The notes below the pieces were generated by a model. It did not search any database. It saw only the letters and a list, made by a program, of their open reading frames with translations, and had not been told where the DNA came from. DNA of 64,000 bases, taken from positions 248,001-312,000 of the forward strand of contig JAURWE010000058.1 of NCBI GenBank assembly GCA_030655075.1, written 5' to 3'. The DNA comes from Pararhizobium sp. (GTDB lineage: Bacteria; Pseudomonadota; Alphaproteobacteria; Rhizobiales; Rhizobiaceae). Of the stretch, positions 17,108 to 25,815 are shown piece after piece; within the stretch, counting starts at the first letter, position 1; each line of letters opens with the position of its first letter. The position numbers and the translations under genes were made by a program.

Positions 17108-17124
17108 GGTGGAGCCTCCTGCCG

Positions 17125-17898
17125 TTACCAGCATGTGTAGCCGGCGTCGGCCGATACGATCGAGCCGGTCATCAGGCTGGAGGCCTCGCTGGCAAGGAAC
17201 AGGATGACCGAAGCGATTTCGGAGGGCTGGCCCATGCGGTTCATCGGCGTGTTGCCAATCCAGTGGCGCATCATTTCCGGGTCGTCATAGACGTAGCGGG
17301 TGAGATCGGTCTCAATATAGGTTGGCGCAACGGCATTGACACGAACATTGCGCATCGCCCATTCGGCGGCTAGCGACCGGGTCAGGTGGTGCACACCGGC
17401 CTTGGAGGCGTTGTACTGTGCCTGTTCCTGCGGCCGGTTGACGATGTCGGCGGACATGGAGCCGACGTTGACGATGTTGCCGCCGCCCTGATCGATCATC
17501 GCCTTGCCGAATGTGCGGCAGCACCAGAAGACACCGTTGAGGTTGACATCGATGACCTTCAGCCAGGTCGCGTCATCCATGGTTTCGGCCGGGCGGTTGG
17601 AAATGGCGATGCCGGCATTGTTGACGAGAATGTCTACGCGGCCCTGTTTTGCGACGATCTCCGCATGGATCGCCTCGACCGCACGCGGATCGGTGACATC
17701 GAGCAGCGCCCAGTCGACGGCGCGACCCTTTGCCCGCAATTCGTCACAGGCGGCAGTGGCGGCTTCACCATTCATATCGGTGATGATGACCTTGGCACCC
17801 GCTTCGCTGAGTGCGTCGGCAGTGGCAAAGCCGATGCCCCGGGCCGCCCCAGTGACGACGGCTATCTTTCCTGCGAGGCTGAACTTTTCGAGATACAT
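17125..17898 (-). CDS. Short-chain polyol dehydrogenase 2, galactitol-dehydrogenase-like
   Basis: 257 residues from ATG 17898; a GTG three codons earlier is an alternative. It is a classical SDR with VTGAARGIGFATADAL, NNAG, catalytic Ser in NVGSMSADIVNRPQ and YNASK. The strings DATWLKVIDVNLNGVFWC, GSMSADIVNRPQ and the terminal ..GYTCW closely parallel galactitol 2-dehydrogenase of Rhodobacter sphaeroides, which oxidises galactitol, D-threitol and related polyols at C2. This makes a polyol substrate likely for the whole operon. It lies 23 bases downstream of the xylulokinase-like gene. Confidence 0.9.
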   Translation of the reverse strand: MYLEKFSLAGKIAVVTGAARGIGFATADALSEAGAKVIITDMNGEAATAACDELRAKGRAVDWALLDVTDPRAVEAIHAEIVAKQGRVDILVNNAGIAISNRPAETMDDATWLKVIDVNLNGVFWCCRTFGKAMIDQGGGNIVNVGSMSADIVNRPQEQAQYNASKAGVHHLTRSLAAEWAMRNVRVNAVAPTYIETDLTRYVYDDPEMMRHWIGNTPMNRMGQPSEIASVILFLASEASSLMTGSIVSADAGYTCW

Positions 17899-17921
17899 GG
17901 CGGTCACTTCTGCTGTTGGTT

Positions 17922-19430
17922 CTAGTGGCGGGTCAGGCTGTCGAGATCGTCGTAGAGGGCCTGGCTGTGGTTATAGAGCCTGTTGAAGACAGGCTGCATG
18001 CGCTGATACGTCTTTACCCAGCCCTCGTCGGGCAGGACTTCGTCGGCGTACCGGACATGCGCTTCCACCGCCTTGTCGAGGTTTGAGAACCGGCCGGTGG
18101 CGACTGCAGCCATGATGGCGCAGCCGATGACGCCGCATTCGGGTTCCTGCGGCACGACGATCGGTACGCCGTAGATCGACGCCTTGATCTTCAGCCAGAG
18201 CGGGCTTTTTGCACCGCCACTGGACGCGATGACGCGTTCGATCCTCAGGCCGGCCGCCTTTTCCATGATCTGCAGATGGCGCGCCCCGGCAAAAGCTACG
18301 CCTTCAAGGATGGCACGGTGAAGATGGGCGAGGCCGTGGCCTGCACCCAGCCCGAAGAACTGGGCGCGGGCATTGCGATGGGCTCCCAGCCGCTCGCCGC
18401 TGAGATAGGGCATGAAAAAGAGCGCTTCCGAGCCGGCCGGAGCCTCCGCCGCCTTTGCGACGACGTCGTCGTAGCCGAAGGATTTGTCATGGAAGGTGCG
18501 GCGCGCCCAGCGCATGGCATCGCCGCCGCTTTCGAGAAGCGCGAACGGTCCCCAATTTCCCTCGACCGTTGCAACATTGCTGATCTCCGGATCGAGGATC
18601 GGCGCTGCGGCAATGAGGGTGAGGATAGATGACGTGCCGGTGACGTCGGAGACGAGGCCGGGCCTGCAGGCGCCGGACCCGAGAAGGGCGACCGGATAGT
18701 CCGCACCGCCGACCAGAACCGGCGTTCCCTCAAGCAGTCCGGTTTCCTTGGCGGCCTGCGCGGTGATCCATCCGAGAATGTCGAGCGGCTTGCGGATGGG
18801 CGGCAGTTTTCGCCGGTCCAGTCCAAGGCGTGCAATCATCTGATCGGACCAGGATCGGGAGGTGGGGTTCATCAGGAAGCTGCAGGAGGCGTCGCCCTCA
18901 TCCATGGCGATTTCGCCGGTCAGGCGCAGATTGATGTAATCCTTCGGCATGAGCACGAAGGCCGCACGATTATAGGCATCGGGGTCGTTATCGCGCAGCC
19001 AGGCGAGCTTGAAGCCGGGCCAGGCCGGCGTCGCCGGATTGCCGCTTTCGGCAAGATAGGTTTCGGCCGGGTTGTTCTTCTCGAAAGCGGTGACGATGTC
19101 GATGGTGCGCTTGTCGTTCCAAAGGGGTGCAGAGCCGCGCGTGAGATTGCCGCTGTCATCGACAAGCACCGTCGCATGCATCTGGCCGCAGGCGACCACA
19201 GCGGTGATCCGCCGGCGCGCGTCGGGTATGGCAGCGAGAACCGCGCCGATCGTATCGAGCACGCCGTCCCACCAGTCAGCGGGGCGTTGTTCAGCCCAGC
19301 CGAATTGCGCAACGATCTGGTCGTGTTCGCGGGCCTTGATGCTGACGATCGCTCCGGCGACATCGACCAGTGCCGCGCGGACGCTGCCCGTGCCCACGTC
19401 GATTGCCAATGTCAGGTCGGACTCCGCCAT
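17922..19430 (-). CDS. FGGY-family kinase, xylulokinase-like
   Basis: 502 residues from ATG 19430, 13 bases after the permease gene. It is an FGGY kinase with N-terminal LAIDVGTGSVRAALVDVAG, WGxP-like ACGQMHATVLVDDSG near residue 85, SDVTGTSSILTLIA near residue 260 and C-terminal ERVIASSGGAKSPLWLKIKA carrying the nucleotide-binding GG. Overall it follows XylB-type xylulokinases more than ribulokinases. It would phosphorylate the ketose from SDR action, complementing the kinase at 12517. Two different FGGY kinases in one operon suggest either two substrates or two successive products. Confidence 0.88.
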   Translation of the reverse strand: MAESDLTLAIDVGTGSVRAALVDVAGAIVSIKAREHDQIVAQFGWAEQRPADWWDGVLDTIGAVLAAIPDARRRITAVVACGQMHATVLVDDSGNLTRGSAPLWNDKRTIDIVTAFEKNNPAETYLAESGNPATPAWPGFKLAWLRDNDPDAYNRAAFVLMPKDYINLRLTGEIAMDEGDASCSFLMNPTSRSWSDQMIARLGLDRRKLPPIRKPLDILGWITAQAAKETGLLEGTPVLVGGADYPVALLGSGACRPGLVSDVTGTSSILTLIAAAPILDPEISNVATVEGNWGPFALLESGGDAMRWARRTFHDKSFGYDDVVAKAAEAPAGSEALFFMPYLSGERLGAHRNARAQFFGLGAGHGLAHLHRAILEGVAFAGARHLQIMEKAAGLRIERVIASSGGAKSPLWLKIKASIYGVPIVVPQEPECGVIGCAIMAAVATGRFSNLDKAVEAHVRYADEVLPDEGWVKTYQRMQPVFNRLYNHSQALYDDLDSLTRH

Positions 19431-19443
19431 GCTTCTGCTGCCT

Positions 19444-20439
19444 TCAGCGCTTCAGCGAACCGGTGCTGTATTGGAGCAGCATGGCCACGATGATGATGAG
19501 ACCCATATAGACCTGCTGATGATAACCGGGAACACCCGCGAGGTTCATGATGTTGGCGATGATGCCCATGACGAGGGCGCCGAGCAGCGTGTTGATGACG
19601 CCGCCCCGCCCGCCCATCAGGCTTGCGCCACCGATGACGACCGCAGCGATCACGTTGAGTTCGGCGCCGACGCCGACCTGCGCCGAGCCGACGCCGGTGC
19701 GGCTGGACGAAATGATGCCGGCGATTGCCGCCAGGAAGCCCGAGATGACGTAGACCGCCAGGACGTATCGCGGCACGGCGATACCCGACAGCCGCACGGC
19801 CTCTTCGTTTGAGCCGATGGCGGTGATCAGGCGGCCAAAGCGGGTATAATTGAGCACGATGCCGCCGACGACGAAAACGGCAAACATCAGAATCACCGGC
19901 TGGGGGATGCCAAACAGGAAGCCGGAACCGAACTTGCTGAACGCCTCACCTGCATCGCCCAAGGGGATTGGCCTTCCGTCGGAGACGATCAGCGACAGGC
20001 CGCGGGCGATCGCCATCATGGCCAGCGACATGACGAAGCTTGGCAGTTTCAGGTAAGCGATGAAGCTGCCGGTGACGAGGCCGCAGGCCGAACCGCAGAG
20101 CAGAACGAGCGCGATCGTCGGAATGGTTCCATAGCCTGCTATCGTAATGAAATATCCCGTCAGCACGCTGCCGAGAGCGGCAATCGAGCCGACCGAGAGA
20201 TCGATGCCGCGTGTCAGGATGACGAACAGCATGCCGACCGCCATGATGCCGGCGCCGGAGGCAACCTGACGCAGGACGTTCAGAATATTGCCCTTGCTCA
20301 GGAAACTGTCCGACCAGAATGTCGCGACAACAAGCAGAACGAGGAAAATGCCAAGTGTTCCGAAACGTTCAAGCAGGACACGGACGTTGATGCCATTCTT
20401 TGCCGGTGTGGACGCGTTCTGTTCAGTTGCAGTGGTCAT
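19444..20439 (-). CDS. Ribose-type ABC importer permease (polyol locus)
   Basis: 331 residues. ATG 20439 overlaps the ATPase stop in an ATGA junction. It is a BPD_transp_2 family membrane protein with about 9-10 hydrophobic segments. Characteristic strings are LTRGIDLSVGSIAALGSV near residue 70 and VIAAVVIGGASLMGGRGGV near residue 275. It forms the channel for the importer whose ATPase and binding protein lie upstream at 20436 and 22038. The family is normally homodimeric, consistent with one permease gene here. Confidence 0.93.
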   Translation of the reverse strand: MTTATEQNASTPAKNGINVRVLLERFGTLGIFLVLLVVATFWSDSFLSKGNILNVLRQVASGAGIMAVGMLFVILTRGIDLSVGSIAALGSVLTGYFITIAGYGTIPTIALVLLCGSACGLVTGSFIAYLKLPSFVMSLAMMAIARGLSLIVSDGRPIPLGDAGEAFSKFGSGFLFGIPQPVILMFAVFVVGGIVLNYTRFGRLITAIGSNEEAVRLSGIAVPRYVLAVYVISGFLAAIAGIISSSRTGVGSAQVGVGAELNVIAAVVIGGASLMGGRGGVINTLLGALVMGIIANIMNLAGVPGYHQQVYMGLIIIVAMLLQYSTGSLKR

Positions 20440-21944
20440 GCGTGAATACCCAACTTCGTTGATCTGGTGGTGCCCATCGACAGGCCGAGGAGGTTCTCCT
20501 CGCTATAGTCTGCGGGCAGGAGTTCTCCGCGAATTTCACCTTCACCCATGGCCAGAACCCGGTCGCACAGGCCGAAGAGTTCTTGGTGCTCGGACGAGAT
20601 GACCAGCACGGCCTTGCCGGCTGCGGCCAGCTTGTTGATCAGGGCATATATCTCGGTCTTGGCGCCGACATCGACGCCGCGGGTCGGCTCATCGAGGATG
20701 ATGACATCGCCATCGGCATGAAACCATTTGGCAAGAACGACTTTCTGCTGATTTCCGCCCGAGAGGCTTGATACAGGCGCGTCGATGCTTGACGCTTTCA
20801 GGCGCAGGCTCTTGCCGAGATCGTCGACGATGCGGCGTTCGCTCTTGCTCTTCAGAAAGCCGAGCGCGTTGACGACATCGGAGAGTTTGGCCATGGTTGC
20901 ATTGGTGCGAATGGGTTTGTCGAGAATGACGCCCTGCATCTTGCGGTCTTCAGGCACCAGCCCGATGCCGGCAGCGACCGCGTCCTTGGGTGAGCGTGAT
21001 TTGAGCGGAATGCCGCGCAAGCTGATCGTGCCGCTGTCGAGCGGGTCCGCTCCGAAGATCAGCCGGGCAACTTCCGTCCGCCCGGAGCCGATGAGGCCAC
21101 CAAGCCCGACGATTTCGCCGGCCTTGATGGAAAAACTGACATTGCGGACGCGGCGTCCGGAATTGATCCGGTCGACCGTCAAAAGCTCCGGACCGATGTT
21201 GCGGTCGGGGCGCTCAGGGAACATGGCCGAAAGCGGCCGGCCGACCATCATGCGGATGACCTGGTCGATGGTGACCTCGGATGTCGCGACGGTGCCGACG
21301 CGCTCGCCGTCCTTCAGCACAGTCATGCGGTCGGCAATCTGGAACACCTCTTCGAGGCGATGTGAAATGTAGACGATGCCGACGCCTTTGCTGCGCAGGT
21401 TCGAGATAATGCCGTGCAAACGTTCGGCATCCTGCGCCGCAAGCACGGCTGTCGGCTCATCGAGAACGATGATCTTGATGTCGTTCGACAGTGCCTTGGC
21501 GATCTCGACCACCTGCTGGTGGGCAACCGACAGGGAGCTGACGGTGCGGGATGGGTCGATCTCGAAGCCCAGGCGCCCGATCAGCTCGCTGGCGCGCTTG
21601 CGCAGACTGGCGTGGGAGATAAGGCCGGGCAATTCGCCCAGGAAAATGTTTTCAGCAACTGTCAGGTCGGGCGCGAGCGCTAGTTCCTGATGGATGACAA
21701 CGATGCCCAATGCGCGCGCCGCGCGCGGATCGCGCAAGCTGACGACATTTCCGCCGATGATGATCTCGCCCTGATTGGGATGCATCTCGCCGCCGAGCAC
21801 ACGCATGAGCGTTGATTTGCCTGCGCCGTTTTCACCCAGCAGCGCATGCACCTCGCCGGGCCTGATGTCGAAATCGACCGATTTCAGGGCGTTGACGCCG
21901 CCGAAAGACTTGCTGATCGATTTGAGATTGACGAGTTCGTTCAT
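20436..21944 (-). CDS. Ribose-type ABC importer duplicated ATPase (polyol locus)
   Basis: 502 residues from ATG 21944 (GAGAG 7 bases upstream), preferred over the frame start 5 codons earlier. It has two ABC domains: Walker A GENGAGKST near residue 36, Walker B IIVLDEPTAVLAAQDAE, then in the second half a degenerate GLIGSGRTEVARL and the intact signature LSGGNQQKVVLAKW with IILDEPTRGVDVGAKTEI. This is the RbsA/XylG pattern. It is coupled to the permease gene by a 4-base overlap. A GC-rich hairpin precedes it. Confidence 0.94.
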   Translation of the reverse strand: MNELVNLKSISKSFGGVNALKSVDFDIRPGEVHALLGENGAGKSTLMRVLGGEMHPNQGEIIIGGNVVSLRDPRAARALGIVVIHQELALAPDLTVAENIFLGELPGLISHASLRKRASELIGRLGFEIDPSRTVSSLSVAHQQVVEIAKALSNDIKIIVLDEPTAVLAAQDAERLHGIISNLRSKGVGIVYISHRLEEVFQIADRMTVLKDGERVGTVATSEVTIDQVIRMMVGRPLSAMFPERPDRNIGPELLTVDRINSGRRVRNVSFSIKAGEIVGLGGLIGSGRTEVARLIFGADPLDSGTISLRGIPLKSRSPKDAVAAGIGLVPEDRKMQGVILDKPIRTNATMAKLSDVVNALGFLKSKSERRIVDDLGKSLRLKASSIDAPVSSLSGGNQQKVVLAKWFHADGDVIILDEPTRGVDVGAKTEIYALINKLAAAGKAVLVISSEHQELFGLCDRVLAMGEGEIRGELLPADYSEENLLGLSMGTTRSTKLGIHA

Positions 21945-21972
21945 GGTCACTCTCGGCATTAAAGACAGGGGA

Positions 21973-21999
21973 GACGGCGGGCCGGAAAGGTCCGCCGTC
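21973..21999 (-). other. Intercistronic hairpin after binding-protein gene
   Basis: GACGGCGG (21973-21980) pairs with CCGCCGTC (21992-21999) over an 11-base loop, between the binding-protein stop and the ATPase start. No T run follows in the direction of transcription. Confidence 0.55.
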
Positions 22000-22037
22000 C
22001 CATGTTCACCGCATTTGCGCGGCCGGGAGGAACAGTA

Positions 22038-23006
22038 TCAGAATACGGCTTCCGGACGGTAGAACTTGTCGACATTCTCCTTGGTGATGACCTCAGGCGT
22101 GGTCAGGTTCAACTTGGGGAAGTCAGTCGGAAGTTCGCCATTAACAGCCTTAAGGCCGATATCGACGGCGGTGCGTGCGACCAGATCCGGATCGTTCAGG
22201 CCGGTTGCACCGTATTTGCCTTCCTTGATGAGGGCGAGCGCTTCCTTCTGGGCATCAGCGGCGGCGAGCGCCAGAACATCGGTCTTGCCGGATGCTTCGA
22301 GAGCCTTCAGGGCTCCGAGAACCATCGAGTCGTTTTCGCCGAGCACAACGTTTGCGTCCGGGTGAGCCGTCAGCAAGTCTTCCATGGCAGCAAGGCCGCC
22401 TTCGTTGGACCAGCCGCCCCAGCCTTGACCGACGACTTCGAAGCTCGAATGGCCTTCGTTCGTCAGCTGGCCTTCGACCAGACCCCGGAACACACCAAGG
22501 CGGCGATCGCGACCGACTTCATTGCCCTTGTCGCCGGACAGAAGAATGATCTTCATCGGCTTGCCCTGCATGGCCTTTGCCAGCCACTGGCCGACGAGGA
22601 AGCCGTTCTGGTCGTTCGAGGAACGAACCTGAGTAACGACGTTTGCCTTCGGGTTGATGCTGGAATCCATCACCACGACCTTGACCCCGGCAGCCGTCGC
22701 AGCGTCGGCGGCGCCGACGAGACCTTCAGGATCGCGCGGGTTGAGGATGAGAAGATTGACGCCCTTGGACACCATGTCCTCGATGTCGGCGATCTGCTTG
22801 GCCATGTCGTTCTGGCCATCAGCCGTGGTGACCGTGCAACCGGCCTTCTTGGCCTGGTCTTCGGCGGCGGCGACCTGGGCCGCGAAGTATGGTGCGCCGA
22901 GCGTGTACATGGCGACGCCGACTTTGCAGTCTGCAGCCTGGGCTGCGCTGAAAGATGCGACGGTCATGGTTGCAGCCAGGACGCATCCGGAAAGGCTTAT
23001 CTTCAT
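22038..23006 (-). CDS. Ribose-type ABC importer binding protein (polyol locus)
   Basis: 322 residues. ATG at 23006 has GGAGGAG upstream; the in-frame start 5 codons earlier is not preferred. The signal peptide (MKISLSGCVLAATMTVASF..AQA) ends near residue 24. The mature type I binding protein shows KVGVAMYTLGAPYFAAQ, GVNLLILNPRDPEG and NVVLGENDSMVLGALKAL. It is the first gene of the minus-strand arm and probably defines the locus substrate, likely a polyol given the dehydrogenases downstream. A -35 TTGACG (complement of 23083-23088) and the operator at 23057-23074 precede it. Confidence 0.93.
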   Translation of the reverse strand: MKISLSGCVLAATMTVASFSAAQAADCKVGVAMYTLGAPYFAAQVAAAEDQAKKAGCTVTTADGQNDMAKQIADIEDMVSKGVNLLILNPRDPEGLVGAADAATAAGVKVVVMDSSINPKANVVTQVRSSNDQNGFLVGQWLAKAMQGKPMKIILLSGDKGNEVGRDRRLGVFRGLVEGQLTNEGHSSFEVVGQGWGGWSNEGGLAAMEDLLTAHPDANVVLGENDSMVLGALKALEASGKTDVLALAAADAQKEALALIKEGKYGATGLNDPDLVARTAVDIGLKAVNGELPTDFPKLNLTTPEVITKENVDKFYRPEAVF

Positions 23007-23056
23007 CGTGTTCTCCTCCACGTTGATTGAAAGGGATCAGTTGAGCTCCCATTCCT

Positions 23057-23074
23057 GTAGTTAAGATACATAAC
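23057..23074 (-). promoter_or_regulatory. Operator for minus-strand polyol arm (GTAGTTAAGATACATAAC)
   Basis: This 18-bp site matches the reverse complement of 23220-23237 at 16 of 18 positions. Read on the minus strand it lies just downstream of TTGACG (23088-23083) and overlaps the expected -10 position of the binding-protein promoter, a typical repressor placement. The core is an imperfect palindrome GTTATG-TAT-CTTAAC. Confidence 0.65.
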
Positions 23075-23219
23075 GCAATCGTCGTCAAGCATTAAATATT
23101 CTACAAATTTGATCGGACTGCACATTCGTGAGGCATATTGCGCCGCAAAGTACGAATACTGCATTGCAGCGGAGAAGTTTCCAAAAAAATGAGGAGGTAT
23201 GCTTGCCTCGCCGATCTCA

Positions 23220-23237
23220 GTTATGTAGCATAACTAC
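23220..23237 (+). promoter_or_regulatory. Operator for plus-strand polyol arm (GTTATGTAGCATAACTAC)
   Basis: It contains a perfect palindrome GTTATG-TAG-CATAAC and is nearly the mirror image of the site at 23057-23074. It covers a possible -10 (TAGCAT, 23226-23231) that lies 17 bases from a -35 TTGCCT (23203-23208). The isomerase start codon is 23 bases downstream. Confidence 0.65.
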
Positions 23238-23259
23238 ACGGATTGATGAGGAGAATTTC

Positions 23260-23886
23260 ATGAGTTTACGCGAACCGGGAGTTGGGCGGGTTGATGTCGA
23301 GAACGGCGCCCTGATCGGGGCTTCCAACCGCTATGTGAAGACCTTCCGCGACCTCGCCGATCTCTATCAGGACAAGGCAGCCTTTGACGCGCTGATTGCA
23401 GAAAAGGGTGACGCCGTCGCCTATGAAGTCACCGACTACAAGCCGTCGGTTGACGCGGGCGACATCATCATCGGCGTGACGCGTATGGAGCCCGGCAAGG
23501 TCGGCAACGAGTACTACATGACGCGCGGCCATATCCATGCCCGGCCAAACCGTCCAGAAATGTACTATGGCGAAAGCGGGCTCGGCATCATGCTGCTCGA
23601 ATCGCCGTCCGGCGAGATTCGGACGATCGAGATCGGTCCGCGCGCCATGTGCTACGTGCCGCCGTTCTGGATCCACCGGTCCGTCAATGTCGGCGCGGAG
23701 CCACTGGTGATGACCTTTGCCTATCCGGCCGATTCCGGTCAGGACTATGACATCATCGCCAAGGCCGGCGGCATGCGAAGCCGCATCGTCGACGATGGTG
23801 CCGGGGGCTGGAAAGCCGTCGACAATACGAGCTACGTCCAGCGTCCGCAGGATCTGGTCGATCGTATCATGGCAAAAATGGATTGA
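23260..23886 (+). CDS. Cupin-type phosphoglucose isomerase
   Basis: 208 residues from ATG 23260 with GAGGAG (23248-23253). The frame is open further upstream but that would cross the operator. It is an archaeal-type (GPI cupin) sugar-phosphate isomerase: the metal-binding set is in YYMTRGHIHARPNRPEMYYG (two His and a Glu) with a further His in WIHRSVNVGAEP. The family uses Fe/Zn/Mn to interconvert aldose and ketose 6-phosphates. Its place at the head of a polyol/sugar operon suggests a dedicated isomerase for a non-standard sugar phosphate and not central glycolysis. Confidence 0.85.
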   Translation: MSLREPGVGRVDVENGALIGASNRYVKTFRDLADLYQDKAAFDALIAEKGDAVAYEVTDYKPSVDAGDIIIGVTRMEPGKVGNEYYMTRGHIHARPNRPEMYYGESGLGIMLLESPSGEIRTIEIGPRAMCYVPPFWIHRSVNVGAEPLVMTFAYPADSGQDYDIIAKAGGMRSRIVDDGAGGWKAVDNTSYVQRPQDLVDRIMAKMD

Positions 23887-23904
23887 AGGCGCAGGGCAAG
23901 ATCA

Positions 23905-24858
23905 ATGGCACAGTATGAACCCGCGACCCGGCCAACGCTCTATTTCATCGGTGTCACGACATCTAAGAGCTCGATCATGAAGGTGTTTCCCGCCTGGGCT
24001 GCGCATCTGGGGCTCAAGGATGCCGTCATCAAGGGGATCGACTTTCCCTTGCACGCGGCTCCTGAGGCCTATCGTGCTGCGGTCGAATTCGTCAAGGCCG
24101 ACCCCTTGTCGATGGGCGCGCTGGTGACGACGCACAAGATCGATCTGTTCCATGCCTGCCGCGATCTTTTCGACGAGATCGATCCACATGCGCTGTTCAT
24201 GGGTGAAACCAGCTGCCTGTCGAAGCGCGGCGGCCGGCTTGTCTGTCATGCCAAGGATCCGATTTCATCGGGTCTTTCGATCGACGGTTTTGTGCCGCCG
24301 GGGCATTTTGAAACAACGGGTGCGGAGCTGTTTTCGATCGGAGCTGGCGGATCGACCATTGCGCTCACCTGGCACATGATGCGGGACGAGCGCGGCGCAG
24401 ACCGGCCGTCGCGCATCATTGTCTCCAACCGCAGTGCCGAGCGGCTGGACGAAATCCGGCGGATTCATAGCGAGATGGGTTCGACGGTTCCTGTCGATTA
24501 TGTTCTGGCACCGTGTGCTGCCGACAACGATGCCGTCGTTGGGCGCCTGAAGCCCGGCTCGATGGTTATCAATGCGACCGGGCTCGGGAAGGATGCGCCG
24601 GGGTCGCCGTTGAGCGATGCCGTGATTTTTCCCGAGCGGGCGATCGTCTGGGATCTGAACTATCGCGGCGATCTCGTCTTCCTCGATCAGGCGCGGGCGC
24701 AGGAAAAAGCGCTGCATCTGCAGGTCGAGGACGGGTGGACCTATTTCATCCATGGATGGACGCAGGTCATCGCCGAGGTCTTCCACATCGACATACCGCC
24801 GAGCGGGGCGTCCTTCGACGCCATTTCCGATATTGCCATTACGGTTTCCAAGGGCTGA
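23905..24858 (+). CDS. Divergent shikimate-dehydrogenase-family oxidoreductase
   Basis: 317 residues, starting 18 bases after the isomerase gene. The N-terminal substrate domain keeps a Ser-rich turn (VTTSKSSIMKVFPAW) and the catalytic-type Lys in ALVTTHKIDLF. The usual Asn-Thr of shikimate dehydrogenases (GAxNT) is replaced by GETSCLS. The second half has a dinucleotide-binding turn (FSIGAGGSTIALTW) with SNRSAERLDEI, then INATGLGKD and a C-terminal HGWTQVIAEVF with the conserved Gln. The fold is clear, but the altered substrate pocket and operon context argue against a role in aromatic amino-acid synthesis. It probably oxidises a cyclic or lactone-like sugar derivative; that is inference. 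Confidence 0.75.
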   Translation: MAQYEPATRPTLYFIGVTTSKSSIMKVFPAWAAHLGLKDAVIKGIDFPLHAAPEAYRAAVEFVKADPLSMGALVTTHKIDLFHACRDLFDEIDPHALFMGETSCLSKRGGRLVCHAKDPISSGLSIDGFVPPGHFETTGAELFSIGAGGSTIALTWHMMRDERGADRPSRIIVSNRSAERLDEIRRIHSEMGSTVPVDYVLAPCAADNDAVVGRLKPGSMVINATGLGKDAPGSPLSDAVIFPERAIVWDLNYRGDLVFLDQARAQEKALHLQVEDGWTYFIHGWTQVIAEVFHIDIPPSGASFDAISDIAITVSKG

Positions 24859-24862
24859 GCCG

Positions 24863-25813
24863 ATGAAACATCGCGTTCTCGTTACGCCGCGCTCCCTGAC
24901 CGAGCGCCCGCATCCGGCCATTGAGGCGATGCGCGGCTATGGGGTGGACGTCGTCTATTCCAGTGCCGGGCAGCAGCCCGGCGAAGCGGAACTGTTGCGG
25001 CTTGTTCCGGATATCACGGGCTGGCTGGCCGGTGTCGAAACGATTTCGCCAGCCGTGGTGGCGGCAGCTGGACAGTTGAAGGTTATCAGCCGCAACGGTA
25101 CGGGCATCGACAATCTGCCTCTCATCGATATGCGTTCGCGTGGCATCACTGTCCGCACGGCGGATGGGGCGAACGCGCAGGGTGTGGCCGAACTGGCAAT
25201 TGCGTTGCTATTTTCGGCTTTACGTCATGTGCCTTACACCGATGCGGGCCTCAAGGCTGGCAAATGGCCGCGAAAACGCGGTCTGGAACTGCGTGACCGG
25301 ACGCTGGGTATCGTTGGCTGTGGCGCCATCGGCCGCGAGGTCGCACGGCTGGCTTCGGCTCTGGGCTCTTATGTGCTTGCCTATGACCCTGCCCGCCCGG
25401 AATTCGCGGCCGACACATCCCGGTTTCGCTGGGTATCGCTCGAGGAGCTCTTCGCGCAGTCCGACATCATCACGCTCCATTGTCCATCGCCGCGCGATGG
25501 CCGGCCGTTGGTTGATGCCGCTGTGCTTGCGTCCGTTCGGCCGGGACTTATTCTGATCAACACGGCTCGCCCGTCGCTGATCGATGGCACGGCTTTGGTC
25601 CAAGCCCTCGATTCCGGAGTCGTCCAGACCTATTGTGTCGATGTTTTCGACCCGGAACCGCCGGTGCACCCGGGTATAGCGTCCCGCGCCGACGTCATCG
25701 CCACATCGCACATTGGCGGCTACACCGAAGAAAGCGTCAACCGGGCGACGGAGATCGCCGTTGCCAACCTGATGGAAACGCTTCAGCTGTCGCGGCAAAC
25801 CCTGGAGGCCTGA
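24863..25813 (+). CDS. D-2-hydroxyacid dehydrogenase (SerA-like)
   Basis: 316 residues from ATG 24863, 4 bases after the previous stop. It is a member of the D-isomer-specific 2-hydroxyacid dehydrogenase family: VISRNGTGIDNLPL, the NAD-binding LGIVGCGAIGREVARLA near residue 145, catalytic Arg in LINTARPSLIDG, Glu in VFDPEPPVHPG and His in TSHIGGYTEES. It lacks the ACT-type C-terminal domain of true biosynthetic SerA. It would act on a 2-hydroxyacid or 2-ketoacid, for instance a sugar acid released by lactone opening. It is followed by the metallo-hydrolase gene after 2 bases. Confidence 0.88.
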   Translation: MKHRVLVTPRSLTERPHPAIEAMRGYGVDVVYSSAGQQPGEAELLRLVPDITGWLAGVETISPAVVAAAGQLKVISRNGTGIDNLPLIDMRSRGITVRTADGANAQGVAELAIALLFSALRHVPYTDAGLKAGKWPRKRGLELRDRTLGIVGCGAIGREVARLASALGSYVLAYDPARPEFAADTSRFRWVSLEELFAQSDIITLHCPSPRDGRPLVDAAVLASVRPGLILINTARPSLIDGTALVQALDSGVVQTYCVDVFDPEPPVHPGIASRADVIATSHIGGYTEESVNRATEIAVANLMETLQLSRQTLEA

Positions 25814-25815
25814 GT

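Noticed and set aside
23199..23228. Nine-codon ORF after GAGGAGGT, ending in the operator
   Set aside because: The ribosome site touches the ATG with 1 base of spacing, and the predicted transcription start is downstream of it.
23128..23259. N-terminal extension of the cupin isomerase
   Set aside because: It crosses the operator and the predicted promoter; GAGGAG fits ATG 23260.
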